A DNA stretch of 48,973 nt, from positions 1-48,973 of the forward strand of contig CALWJX010000015.1 in NCBI GenBank assembly GCA_944381085.1, read 5' to 3'. Position 1 is the stretch's first letter. The number at the start of each line of letters is the position of its first letter. The position numbers and the translations under genes were made by a program. The stretch is from an uncultured Clostridia bacterium (GTDB taxonomy: Bacteria > Bacillota > Clostridia > Oscillospirales > CAG-272). The notes under the pieces are model-generated. The model was not told the origin of the DNA and searched no databases. It saw only the letters and a list, made by a program, of their open reading frames with translations. This document shows positions 26,244 to 36,381 of this stretch, piece after piece.

Positions 26244-26885
26244 ATGAGTATAATCAATGAAATTTCGGAAAATCTTCAGACAGGCAAAGTCAAAGCGGTA
26301 AAGGAACTGGTACAGACCGCCATAAACGACGGCATCGACCCCTCAACCATTCTCAACGACGGACTTTTGAGCGGAATGAATGTAATCGGTGAAAAATTCA
26401 AAAACAACGAAGTATACGTACCCGAGGTCCTGGTCGCCGCAAGAGCGATGAACGCGGGAGTACAGCTGCTCAAGCCCCTGCTGATCGAAGAAGGAGTTCA
26501 GGCAAAAGGACGCGTATGTATAGGTACAGTCCAGGGCGACTTGCACGACATCGGTAAAAACCTCGTCAAGATGATGATGGAGGGCAAAGGAATAGAAGTC
26601 ATTGACCTTGGCACCGACGTTTCTCCCGAAACCTTCGTAAATACCGCTATAGAAAAGGACTGCCAGATAATCTGCTGTTCCGCTCTGCTCACAACCACCA
26701 TGGATGTTATGGGAGAAGTCGTAAAATGCGCCGAGAAGGCGGGAATACGCGACAAAGTAAAGATAATGGTCGGAGGTGCGCCCGTAACTCAGGAATTCTG
26801 CGACAAGATAGGGGCTGACTGCTATACTTCCGACGCCGCGAGCGCCGCTGACGCCGCAGTTGAACTTTGCCGCAGCGCATCCTGA
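26244..26885 (+). CDS. Corrinoid protein of a methyltransferase system
   Basis: Small methyl-carrier protein (MtaC/MtbC/MttC type) that holds the corrinoid shuttled between methyl-donor and methyl-acceptor methyltransferases. The 213 residues comprise the four-helix cap (1-88) and Rossmann B12 domain (89-213) with the base-off binding motif D99-L-H101-D-I-G104, SALLTTTM and GGAPVT. The ATG has AAAGGAG ten bases upstream. The domain is a near copy of the fused module in the preceding gene, also at DNA level, so one arose by duplication or the two are kept alike by conversion. Confidence 0.95.
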   Translation: MSIINEISENLQTGKVKAVKELVQTAINDGIDPSTILNDGLLSGMNVIGEKFKNNEVYVPEVLVAARAMNAGVQLLKPLLIEEGVQAKGRVCIGTVQGDLHDIGKNLVKMMMEGKGIEVIDLGTDVSPETFVNTAIEKDCQIICCSALLTTTMDVMGEVVKCAEKAGIRDKVKIMVGGAPVTQEFCDKIGADCYTSDAASAADAAVELCRSAS

Positions 26886-26912
26886 AAAATTTATAACTTA
26901 TCGGGTATTTAT

Positions 26913-27902
26913 ATGAAAAAAACAGTTGAAAAACTTCTGAAAAATAAAGACAAAACCGTGCCTATTCTTTCATTTCCGTCCACTCAGTGCCTGGGTATAA
27001 CGGTAAATGAGCTTATATCGTCCTCCGATATGCAGCTCAAAGGAATGATGGCAATCGCGCAAAGATGTAATATCGGAGCGTCCCTGAATATGATGGACCT
27101 CTCTGTGGAAGCGGAGTGCTTCGGAGCGAGCATCCGCATATCCGAAAATGAAAACCCCACAGTGGAAAAAGGAATTATAGATGATATTTCCATGGCTTCC
27201 GACATAAAAGTTCCAAAGGTAGGTTCGGGAAGGACTTCGATTTTTATTGACGGCGTAAAGAAAGCCAAACAGGAAATTAAAAACATTCCCGTATTCTGCG
27301 GCGTTATCGGACCGTATTCGCTCGCGGGAAGACTGTTTGATATGACAGAGCTTATGATGGAGTGCTATGACAGTCCCGACGACGTCAAAATCCTGCTTTC
27401 AAAGGTTACTGGGTTTTTGATTGAATATATAAAAGCCTATAAAGAGGTAGGGGCTGACGGCGTTATAATGGCTGAGCCGGCGGCAGGACTTCTGTCTCCG
27501 GCCTTGGCGGATGAGTTTTCCATGCCGTATGTCAAAGAAATTTTCGACGCGGTGAACGACGACAATTTTGTGATCTGCTATCATAACTGCGGAAACGCCG
27601 TTGTCGATATGGCATCTTCCATCGCGTCTCTCGGCGCGGATGTATATCATTTCGGAAATGCAATTAAGCTCAAGGATATCATTCCTCTTATGCCTGCCGA
27701 CAGTATAGTTATGGGAAACGTGGACCCTCTGCTCTTCAGAAACGGCACCGAGGACGATGTGAGAAAAAGCGTGCGCAATGTATACGAGGAATGTTCAGGG
27801 TATGAAAACTTTATGATTTCCTCTGGCTGCGATATTCCCGCCATGTCAAAATGGGAAAACATCGACGCATACTTTGACGAGGTCAAAAAGCTTTATGTAT
27901 AA
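26913..27902 (+). CDS. MtaA/MtbA-like zinc methyltransferase (UroD family)
   Basis: 329-residue UroD-fold methyltransferase. It carries the zinc motif of MtaA-type enzymes, H224-N-C226 (YHNCGN) with a distal C306 (SSGCDIP). In methanogens such enzymes move the methyl group from the corrinoid protein to coenzyme M. In a clostridial setting the acceptor would more likely be tetrahydrofolate or another thiol, which is inference. It could instead be a second donor-side enzyme. It follows the corrinoid protein by 27 bases, has only a weak ribosome site, and its last eight bases overlap the next gene (ATGTATAA). Confidence 0.85.
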   Translation: MKKTVEKLLKNKDKTVPILSFPSTQCLGITVNELISSSDMQLKGMMAIAQRCNIGASLNMMDLSVEAECFGASIRISENENPTVEKGIIDDISMASDIKVPKVGSGRTSIFIDGVKKAKQEIKNIPVFCGVIGPYSLAGRLFDMTELMMECYDSPDDVKILLSKVTGFLIEYIKAYKEVGADGVIMAEPAAGLLSPALADEFSMPYVKEIFDAVNDDNFVICYHNCGNAVVDMASSIASLGADVYHFGNAIKLKDIIPLMPADSIVMGNVDPLLFRNGTEDDVRKSVRNVYEECSGYENFMISSGCDIPAMSKWENIDAYFDEVKKLYV

Positions 27903-29304
27903 AGTAAAAATAGGCGACGAGGTCATATACGCCGAAGGAGGAGAAATTCTGTCGGATGTGTTGCTGAAGCATAAAAAGCCTGTCGAGCACCCATGCGGCG
28001 GCCGCGGTACATGCAAAAAATGCAAAGTAAACGTCAACGGCAAAGAGGAACTTTCCTGCAGATATGTTATAAACTCGGACATAGAGGTTTCACTGTCCGG
28101 GACGGAAAATATCATATCGGAAACCGGAGCCGACACCACGGGAAGCATCACAAAAAATCTCTGCTTCGCCCTTGATATCGGCACTACAACCATAGCGCTC
28201 GCGTTGGTTTCTCTTGATGAAGGAAAAATTGTTAAAGTCATTACAGGAACAAACCCGCAACGTGCCTTCGGCGCCGATATTATGACAAGAATCTCATACT
28301 GCCGCCAAAACTCTCAAAACGAGCTTAACCGCGTGGTAATCGCGGAAATCAACAGACTTATCGGAGAATTCGGTATTGAAAGAATCGACACCATGTACGT
28401 GGCGGGCAACGTGACAATGCTTCACCTGTTTTTCAACGTGGACTGTTCATCAATAGGTGTAGCTCCTTACACCCCCGTCTTTCTTGAAAGCAAATCCGCC
28501 GATGCAGAAGATATCGGCATCATAGGCGTCGGGAAAGTAATCTCTCTGCCGTCGGTATCTTCTTTCGTCGGCGCGGATATCGTGGCGGGAATGAATTATA
28601 CCGGATTTCCGTCTGACGGAAAATACAATCTGCTTGTGGACCTTGGAACAAACGCCGAGGTCGTGCTCTTTTCCGAAAACTCCGGATTGGCTACCGCAGC
28701 GGCGGCAGGCCCGTGCTTCGAGGGAGCAAATATCTCGTTCGGAATGAGCGCCACAAGCGGCGCGGTATATTCTTTTTCGCTTAAACAAAATCGGGAAAAG
28801 GACGTAAAAACCATATCCGACGTTCCGGCAAAAGGCATTTGCGGAACCGGTCTTATTGATATAATCGCCGAGCTTGTCAAAGCAAACATCATAGATGAAA
28901 CCGGATACATGGAAGACGAAACCTATATTATTTCCGATAACGTCACGCTTTCCCAAGGCGATGTACGGCAGTTTCAGCTTGCCAAGTCCGCGGTTTATTC
29001 CGCTATACTCTCACTTATAAAAACCGAAAACATAGCTTTTGAGCAGATAGAAAATATGTACATCTCGGGAGGTTTTTCGGCAAAGATAAACATTGAAAGC
29101 GCCGTGACCTGCGGACTTCTCCCCGCTGCCCTCGCCTCAAAGACCGTACCCATAAACAACAGCAGTCTGCTTGGAACCGTGAAATTCGCGCTTGAGCAAA
29201 ATGACCTGTCGGTTTATACACGCAACACTGAATATGTAGATCTGTCTTCGAGCAGATACTTTTCCGACCTTTTCATAGAAAACATGATGTTTGAAACTCT
29301 ATAA
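27895..29304 (+). CDS. Reductive activator of corrinoid enzymes (RACE-type, ferredoxin plus ASKHA)
   Basis: ATP-dependent reactivase that reduces inactive Co(II) corrinoid back to Co(I). The 469-residue protein has an N-terminal [2Fe-2S] ferredoxin domain with C34, C40, C43 and C55, then a DUF4445/ASKHA ATPase-like domain starting with ALDIGTTTIALALV (about 92) and containing NLLVDLGTNAEVVLF, GPCFEGANISFGM and GICGTGLIDIIAEL. It is shorter than many RACE proteins, with almost no linker domain between the two parts. The frame opens at a TTG at 27874, but the ATG at 27895 gives the expected ferredoxin N-terminus. Last gene of the operon. Confidence 0.93.
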   Translation: MYKVKIGDEVIYAEGGEILSDVLLKHKKPVEHPCGGRGTCKKCKVNVNGKEELSCRYVINSDIEVSLSGTENIISETGADTTGSITKNLCFALDIGTTTIALALVSLDEGKIVKVITGTNPQRAFGADIMTRISYCRQNSQNELNRVVIAEINRLIGEFGIERIDTMYVAGNVTMLHLFFNVDCSSIGVAPYTPVFLESKSADAEDIGIIGVGKVISLPSVSSFVGADIVAGMNYTGFPSDGKYNLLVDLGTNAEVVLFSENSGLATAAAAGPCFEGANISFGMSATSGAVYSFSLKQNREKDVKTISDVPAKGICGTGLIDIIAELVKANIIDETGYMEDETYIISDNVTLSQGDVRQFQLAKSAVYSAILSLIKTENIAFEQIENMYISGGFSAKINIESAVTCGLLPAALASKTVPINNSSLLGTVKFALEQNDLSVYTRNTEYVDLSSSRYFSDLFIENMMFETL

Positions 29305-29307
29305 AAT

Positions 29308-29393
29308 AAAAAAAGCATACTCATATTTTGTCGTAAGCTTTCATTTTCTTTACGGATGAATTTCAAGAAGCGACAATATCGGTATGCTTTTTT
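29308..29393 (+). terminator. Terminator of the corrinoid operon
   Basis: AAAAAAAGCATAC and GTATGCTTTTTT form the outer stem, and TTTTGTCG pairs partly with CGACAA inside, leaving a 36-base internal loop. It starts three bases past the activator stop. Confidence 0.8.
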
Positions 29394-29534
29394 ATTTCAA
29401 ATCAGGTAAATTAATATTTCTTCATATCCATAATAAAACAAAATCCAAAAAGTGTTACAAATGTTATAAATTAACATATAGGCACTTTTTTGGTTAATAT
29501 AATTATTTTTATTATAATATATTTAAAAACAGTA

Positions 29535-29563
29535 TTGAAATTCACACAATAACATGGTATAAT
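29535..29563 (+). promoter_or_regulatory. Promoter of the orphan membrane-protein gene
   Basis: TTGAAA (29535-29540) and TATAAT (29558-29563), 17 bases apart, with an extended TGG. The rest of the 302-base gap is the terminator and AT-rich DNA. Confidence 0.75.
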
Positions 29564-29606
29564 TTTAACAAAAGCTAATATCAAAAATAATTTTAGGAGC
29601 AAAGAA

Positions 29607-30779
29607 ATGACCGAACGCAAATTAAATGTAAAAAATATTCTTTATAATTGTGTAATGTATGTGTCAATTATAATATCGTCAATATTAATCTGTAAGATAT
29701 TTGACGCGGGCTTCTTTTTCGGCGAAGAAGAAATGGGAATATCATCAAATATAAAAAACATTATATATATACTGTCATATTGTTTGGTAAACTATACATA
29801 TACTCACTTTTTTCTGTTATATAACGAATACGCGAGAAAAAAATATTATTCTTCTTTTTCAACCCCTCCCGCCTTTAAGGAAAATTTTAAGTATATTGTA
29901 AAATCTCAGGAATATATAATTCAATTATTTTTTACCGTAATTTTAATATTAATCATACCGTTGGATTTTACATCTTTTGGAGAAGACAGAAACATTTCAT
30001 GGATAATATTCGCGCGCATTATATTATTCGCGGCAAATATAATTATTCTATTTTGCGCCCATATTTCCACATTAACCGATTGGAAAATAGCGCATAAAAA
30101 CAATGATAACGAAATCGGGAAATTTAAAATAAAAAAATTAATCAAAGCGATTATAATGTCGTTTATCATATATTGCGCGGGATTTTATTTTCTCCCGGTT
30201 ATATGGGCGCCGATTTATACACTGTTTAATTTTTTAATCAAAGATAACATTGTGTTCGTATTGTGCGCAATTGTCTTGGCAATCATCATAATAGCAGTGT
30301 GTGTTTATATTTCGGCTTACAACAAAAGAAAAAAATTTATAAAGCAATTAACAAAAGTCTGCGACGAAAATTCTTTTATTTTAAGTTCGGTAAACGACCC
30401 GTATATTTCGCTGCTTCGGGATCGCAAGCCATATAATTTCTCGGTTACGGCTCACGGGAAAACATATGACTGCAAATTACTGTGCGGCTTAAGAAAAAAG
30501 TCAACATTGATATTCGGTATGAATGGAGAAGGACTGTGCAAACATACATTTAAAATATTTAAAACTGAAGTTATGCACACATATACTGACTTTACGTATA
30601 GTTTTGACAGCTCGAATAAAAAAGTAGTGATTATTACCCCGGCTCCGTCAGATTTGTTCGTCGGCGACAAAGGCAAACAACGAATTTTAGATAACGGAGA
30701 GATATTAGGAGAATATTCCGTTTATAAGGCGGAAGGTTTTATCAATGCTTTGGAACGTGATGTTATAGCAAAGAATTAA
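29607..30779 (+). CDS. Unrecognised multi-pass membrane protein
   Basis: 390 residues that I cannot place in a family. About six hydrophobic segments are visible (near 12-28, 48-68, 103-120, 131-150, 176-200 and 213-234), followed by a soluble C-terminal domain (about 240-390) with a YNFSVTAHGKTYDCKLLCGLRKKST stretch that looks beta-rich. It is clearly richer in A and T, and in Ile, Lys, Asn and Phe, than the operons on either side, so it may have been acquired separately. It has its own promoter, an AGGAG ribosome site seven bases before the ATG, and a hairpin region downstream, so it is a single-gene unit. Confidence 0.75.
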   Translation: MTERKLNVKNILYNCVMYVSIIISSILICKIFDAGFFFGEEEMGISSNIKNIIYILSYCLVNYTYTHFFLLYNEYARKKYYSSFSTPPAFKENFKYIVKSQEYIIQLFFTVILILIIPLDFTSFGEDRNISWIIFARIILFAANIIILFCAHISTLTDWKIAHKNNDNEIGKFKIKKLIKAIIMSFIIYCAGFYFLPVIWAPIYTLFNFLIKDNIVFVLCAIVLAIIIIAVCVYISAYNKRKKFIKQLTKVCDENSFILSSVNDPYISLLRDRKPYNFSVTAHGKTYDCKLLCGLRKKSTLIFGMNGEGLCKHTFKIFKTEVMHTYTDFTYSFDSSNKKVVIITPAPSDLFVGDKGKQRILDNGEILGEYSVYKAEGFINALERDVIAKN

Positions 30780-30802
30780 AAATTTTTATATTTTATACAT
30801 GA

Positions 30803-30902
30803 CCGTCCAATGCAGACGTTGATTTCGGCAAAATCAAATCACTTAAAAAGCAAAAAAAGACTTGGACGGCAGTACAATGAAGTACGCCGCTCAGGTCTTT
30901 TA
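30803..30902 (+). terminator. Terminator with a competing upstream hairpin
   Basis: The segment from AAAAAGACTTGGACGGC to GCCGCTCAGGTCTTTT (about 30853-30902) folds into an imperfect stem with inner GTAC/GTAC pairing and ends in Ts. An upstream CCGTCCAA (30803-30810) is a perfect complement of TTGGACGG (30862-30869) in the ascending arm, so two folds exclude each other. No other feature is visible up to the atpC stop at 31006. Confidence 0.5.
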
Positions 30903-31005
30903 AGACGTAAATTAAGTTTTCTTTGCCTTTAATCAGGCAACATCAAATAATGTAAAATTATGTCCAATCCGTAAAATACAATTCGGTACAAATGTTATTA
31001 AATTA

Positions 31006-31419
31006 TCACCGATTGTTGATGCTGCTTTTCGCTCTCATTCGGCTCATTGCCCTCGCAAGCTTCATCTCTGCCGAACGGCGCTCCTGAAGGCTTTTTTTAA
31101 GCAAGAGCGCTTCCTTTGCCTCGACCGCCGCGCGCTCGGCGCGAAGCCTGTCGATTTCCTCGGGTTTTTCAGCGGTCTCTACAAGCACAAGCACTTCATT
31201 CTCCTCTATCTTGACCAATCCGGTTGATACTACAAAAACAAATTTTTCGCCGTGCTCATCGCAAAAAGTAAGCTCGCCCGGAACGACCGCCATAATTGTA
31301 TTCTGATGATGCGCCAGAACGCCGTACTGACCGTCGGTCGCCGGAAATACCATTGATACGCAATTCCCACTGTAAACTTTTTTTTCAGCCGCCAGAATAT
31401 TCAACACAAAGCCTGCCAT
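31006..31419 (-). CDS. atpC: ATP synthase F1 epsilon subunit
   Basis: Central-stalk subunit that couples rotation and can inhibit ATP hydrolysis. 137 residues from the ATG at 31419: an N-terminal beta-sandwich (GFVLNILAAEKKVYSGNCVSMVFPATDGQYGVLAHH) and a C-terminal two-helix region rich in Ala, Glu and Arg. An in-frame TTG at 31440 lies before the ribosome site GGAGG and is unlikely. A TTG at 31425 is also possible. Last gene of the operon. Confidence 0.95.
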   Translation of the reverse strand: MAGFVLNILAAEKKVYSGNCVSMVFPATDGQYGVLAHHQNTIMAVVPGELTFCDEHGEKFVFVVSTGLVKIEENEVLVLVETAEKPEEIDRLRAERAAVEAKEALLLKKSLQERRSAEMKLARAMSRMRAKSSINNR

Positions 31420-31440
31420 GTCCAAACGCACCTCCTTCAA

Positions 31441-33749
<2,309 letters not shown>

Positions 33750-33753
33750 TCAA

Positions 33754-35508
33754 TCACCGTCCCGCTTCGGAACCCTCATAGGTCTCTGCAAATTTTCCGG
33801 CTATTTCAATGATACTTGCCCTGTCATCAGCCGAAAGTACACCGGTTTTCTCAATTCTGTCACAGAGCGCGGCATAATTTTTGCGGAAATAATCAAGCAT
33901 ACCGGATACAAAATTATTCATTTCATACGCGTCTATATGCGTAAGCGTCTTGCTCAGCACCGCGACAAGTATTATAACCTGCTCATATTGCGCTCTTGCT
34001 TCTCCCTGTCCCTGACGCAGAATCTGCATCAGTCCCTGTCCGAACTCAAGCTGCTTTTTGGTCTCCTCGTCCAGATCGCTCGCAAACTGTGTAAATGTCT
34101 TCATCTCCCTGTACTGCGCAAGCTCAAGACGCAGAGTGCCCGCCGCGGATTTCATAGCTTTGGTCTGCGCGTCTCCGCCGACACGAGACACTGAGAGTCC
34201 CACGTTCACCGCGGGACGCTGACCGGCGAAAAACAACTCGCTCTCAAGAAATATCTGTCCGTCGGTTATCGAAATTATATTGGTAGGTATATATGCGGAA
34301 ACATCCCCCGCCTGCGTCTCGACAATTGGCAGTGCGGTCATGCTTCCCCCACCCTTGGCGTCGCTCAGATGCGCCGAACGCTCAAGTAAACGAGAATGAA
34401 GATAAAATACGTCACCGGGATAAGCCTCCCGTCCCGGCGAGCGTCCGAGAAGCAGACTTATGGTCCGGTACGCCACGGCGTGTTTGGAAAGGTCGTCGTA
34501 AATTATGAGAACGTCCTTGCCCTTATCCATAAAATATTCTCCGATAGAGGTTCCGGCGTACGGGGCTATATACTGCATGGGCGCGGTATCGCTTGCCGAC
34601 GCGTGAAGCACCACCGTATAATCCATAGCGCCCTTTTCTTTGAGAGTCCGCACAAGATTTGCCACCGAGCTCGACTTCTGACCTATTGAAACATAAACGC
34701 AGATAACGTCCTTTCCTTTCTGGTTGAGGATGGTATCGACCGCTATCGAAGTTTTACCGGTCTGACGGTCTCCTATAATCAGCTCTCGCTGTCCCCGCCC
34801 TATCGGAAACATGGAATCTATTGCCATTATCCCGGTTTTAAGCGGTACATTGACGGGCTGACGGTCTATGATGGCGGGCGCCGGACGCTCAATCGGAAAA
34901 TATTCGGAAGCGGCAATTTCACCGTTGCCGTCAATCGGCATTCCGAGCGAATTTATTACCCGTCCGATAAACGCCTCCCCCACCGGAATGCCGGCTCTTT
35001 TCCCGGTTCTTACAACTTTACTTGACGAACCGACGCTTCCGTCGTCGTCAAACAATATACATCCGGCTTCGGTCTCACTCAGGTTCTGAACCATTCCTCT
35101 GACGCCGCCCTCAAAAAGAAGAATCTCGCCGTATGTGGCGTGCTCAAGGCCGCTGACCGTCGCGATCCCGTCTCCGACAGTCAGGACCGTTCCTACCTGC
35201 TGCGCAAGAACTTTCGGCGTCCATGACCGAAGATTTTCTCTGATCAGCGGGATACTGTCTTTCGATTTTGCCGTATCCATGATCATCTGTTTAAGCTGTT
35301 CAAAGCGTCCGTCAATACTCCAATCGTAGACGTCAGACCCTATCTCAAGCCTGAATCCGTTTTTATATTTGTCGCTGCTTTCCCAGACCAGCGGGATATT
35401 CTCCCCGTACTTTGAGGCAATAAAGTCACAAAAACGCCGCTCCTGTTCAGGGCTCGGAGCCTTGGCGGAATACAATATCGCCGATACGGCGGTTTTGTTT
35501 TCACTCAT
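33754..35508 (-). CDS. atpA: ATP synthase F1 alpha subunit with fused delta C-terminal domain
   Basis: 584 residues, about 80 more than a normal alpha subunit. From residue 85 on it is an ordinary alpha: VGTVLTVGDGIATVSGL, P-loop GDRQTGKT at 246-253 (E. coli 169-176), SLLLGRSPGREAYPGDVFYLHSRLLERSA and a complete C-terminus. Residues 1-80 instead read as the C-terminal domain of the delta subunit: AVSAILYSAKAPSPEQERRF, then FRLEIGSDVYDWSIDGRFEQLKQ, the counterpart of the delta block ending in IGD-DGS--G-L--L. There is no separate atpH between atpF and atpA. Start: ATG at 35508 with GGAG nine bases upstream, overlapping atpF by eight bases. Confidence 0.95.
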   Translation of the reverse strand: MSENKTAVSAILYSAKAPSPEQERRFCDFIASKYGENIPLVWESSDKYKNGFRLEIGSDVYDWSIDGRFEQLKQMIMDTAKSKDSIPLIRENLRSWTPKVLAQQVGTVLTVGDGIATVSGLEHATYGEILLFEGGVRGMVQNLSETEAGCILFDDDGSVGSSSKVVRTGKRAGIPVGEAFIGRVINSLGMPIDGNGEIAASEYFPIERPAPAIIDRQPVNVPLKTGIMAIDSMFPIGRGQRELIIGDRQTGKTSIAVDTILNQKGKDVICVYVSIGQKSSSVANLVRTLKEKGAMDYTVVLHASASDTAPMQYIAPYAGTSIGEYFMDKGKDVLIIYDDLSKHAVAYRTISLLLGRSPGREAYPGDVFYLHSRLLERSAHLSDAKGGGSMTALPIVETQAGDVSAYIPTNIISITDGQIFLESELFFAGQRPAVNVGLSVSRVGGDAQTKAMKSAAGTLRLELAQYREMKTFTQFASDLDEETKKQLEFGQGLMQILRQGQGEARAQYEQVIILVAVLSKTLTHIDAYEMNNFVSGMLDYFRKNYAALCDRIEKTGVLSADDRASIIEIAGKFAETYEGSEAGR

Positions 35509-35986
35509 CTGTTTTCGCTCCTTTTGCGCTGTCCAGGAAACTGTCATAAGCGCCCGATGTGCTCTCCATTACCACCTTTTTAGCGGCTTCAACCGCCATC
35601 TCGGAGATCTGCGCTGATGCTTCCTGCAATATTTTTTCTTTTTCTCTTTGAGCGTTTGCCTTATTGGCTTCAAGAATCTTCTCTGCCTCTTTTTTCGCAT
35701 CAGCCAGCGTTTTTTCCGCGGAATCACGCGCCTCCGCCTCTATTTTGCTTCTGACGCCCGCCATTTCCTCGTCAAATCTGACCTGCTTTTCTTCCTGCTC
35801 TTTTTTGACCGCATCCGCGTCGGCAAGCTTCCGCTCTGCCTCTCGTTCCATTTCAAGATAATGCTCGCTGCGCTTCTGCATAAACTTCTTGATGGGGCTG
35901 TATAAGAGAAAATACAGTACCGCGAAAAGCAAAGTCACATTGAACAAATGCAACAGAATCTGCTGCCAATCAATATTCAACGGCAT
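35501..35986 (-). CDS. atpF: ATP synthase Fo b subunit
   Basis: Peripheral-stalk subunit. 161 residues: one N-terminal membrane helix (about 10-28) and a long, charged, continuous coiled coil rich in Ala, Glu and Lys. It is not fused to delta, unlike the b-delta fusion of mycobacteria. The start has AGGTG seven bases upstream. It ends inside the first codons of the delta-alpha fusion. Confidence 0.95.
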   Translation of the reverse strand: MPLNIDWQQILLHLFNVTLLFAVLYFLLYSPIKKFMQKRSEHYLEMEREAERKLADADAVKKEQEEKQVRFDEEMAGVRSKIEAEARDSAEKTLADAKKEAEKILEANKANAQREKEKILQEASAQISEMAVEAAKKVVMESTSGAYDSFLDSAKGAKTDE

Positions 35987-36001
35987 ATTGACTCACCTGC
36001 C

Positions 36002-36367
36002 TTACAGTACAAATATAACCAGAATAGCTATAATCAAAGCGTAAATTATCGCTGTCTCTATAAACACAAGCCCGAGCATCAGCAATGTACGTATTTTCCC
36101 CTCCGCTTCGGGCTGACGCGCGATGCCCTCGACAGACTTCGCTATCGCGATCCCCATTCCCAAAGCGCCCGCCGCAGCCGCAAGTCCGACCGCGACCGCA
36201 GCCGCCATGGCTTTTCCGGATATGGCATTGTCCTCAGTCTGTTCCTGTGTTTCGGAATTTTCCGCCGCGGTTTCCTCACCCTCCGCGGCAAAACACGGTA
36301 CCGCAACCGCCGATACAAGCAATGCAACAAGACCTAATACTACAAACAATTTCATTACAGTTTTCAT
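36002..36367 (-). CDS. atpE: ATP synthase Fo c subunit with N-terminal signal-like extension
   Basis: Rotor-ring proteolipid. 121 residues from the ATG at 36367 (AAGGAG eight bases upstream; an upstream in-frame start has none). The first 28 residues look like a signal peptide ending in CFA-AE, then comes an acidic linker to about 50, then the two-helix hairpin of subunit c with the ARQPE loop. The ion-binding glutamate is E104, followed by T105 and Y109. The helix-1 Gln that marks sodium-binding rings is Met71 here, so proton coupling is more likely. Confidence 0.95.
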   Translation of the reverse strand: MKTVMKLFVVLGLVALLVSAVAVPCFAAEGEETAAENSETQEQTEDNAISGKAMAAAVAVGLAAAAGALGMGIAIAKSVEGIARQPEAEGKIRTLLMLGLVFIETAIIYALIIAILVIFVL

Positions 36368-36381
36368 AATTCTTCTCCTTG

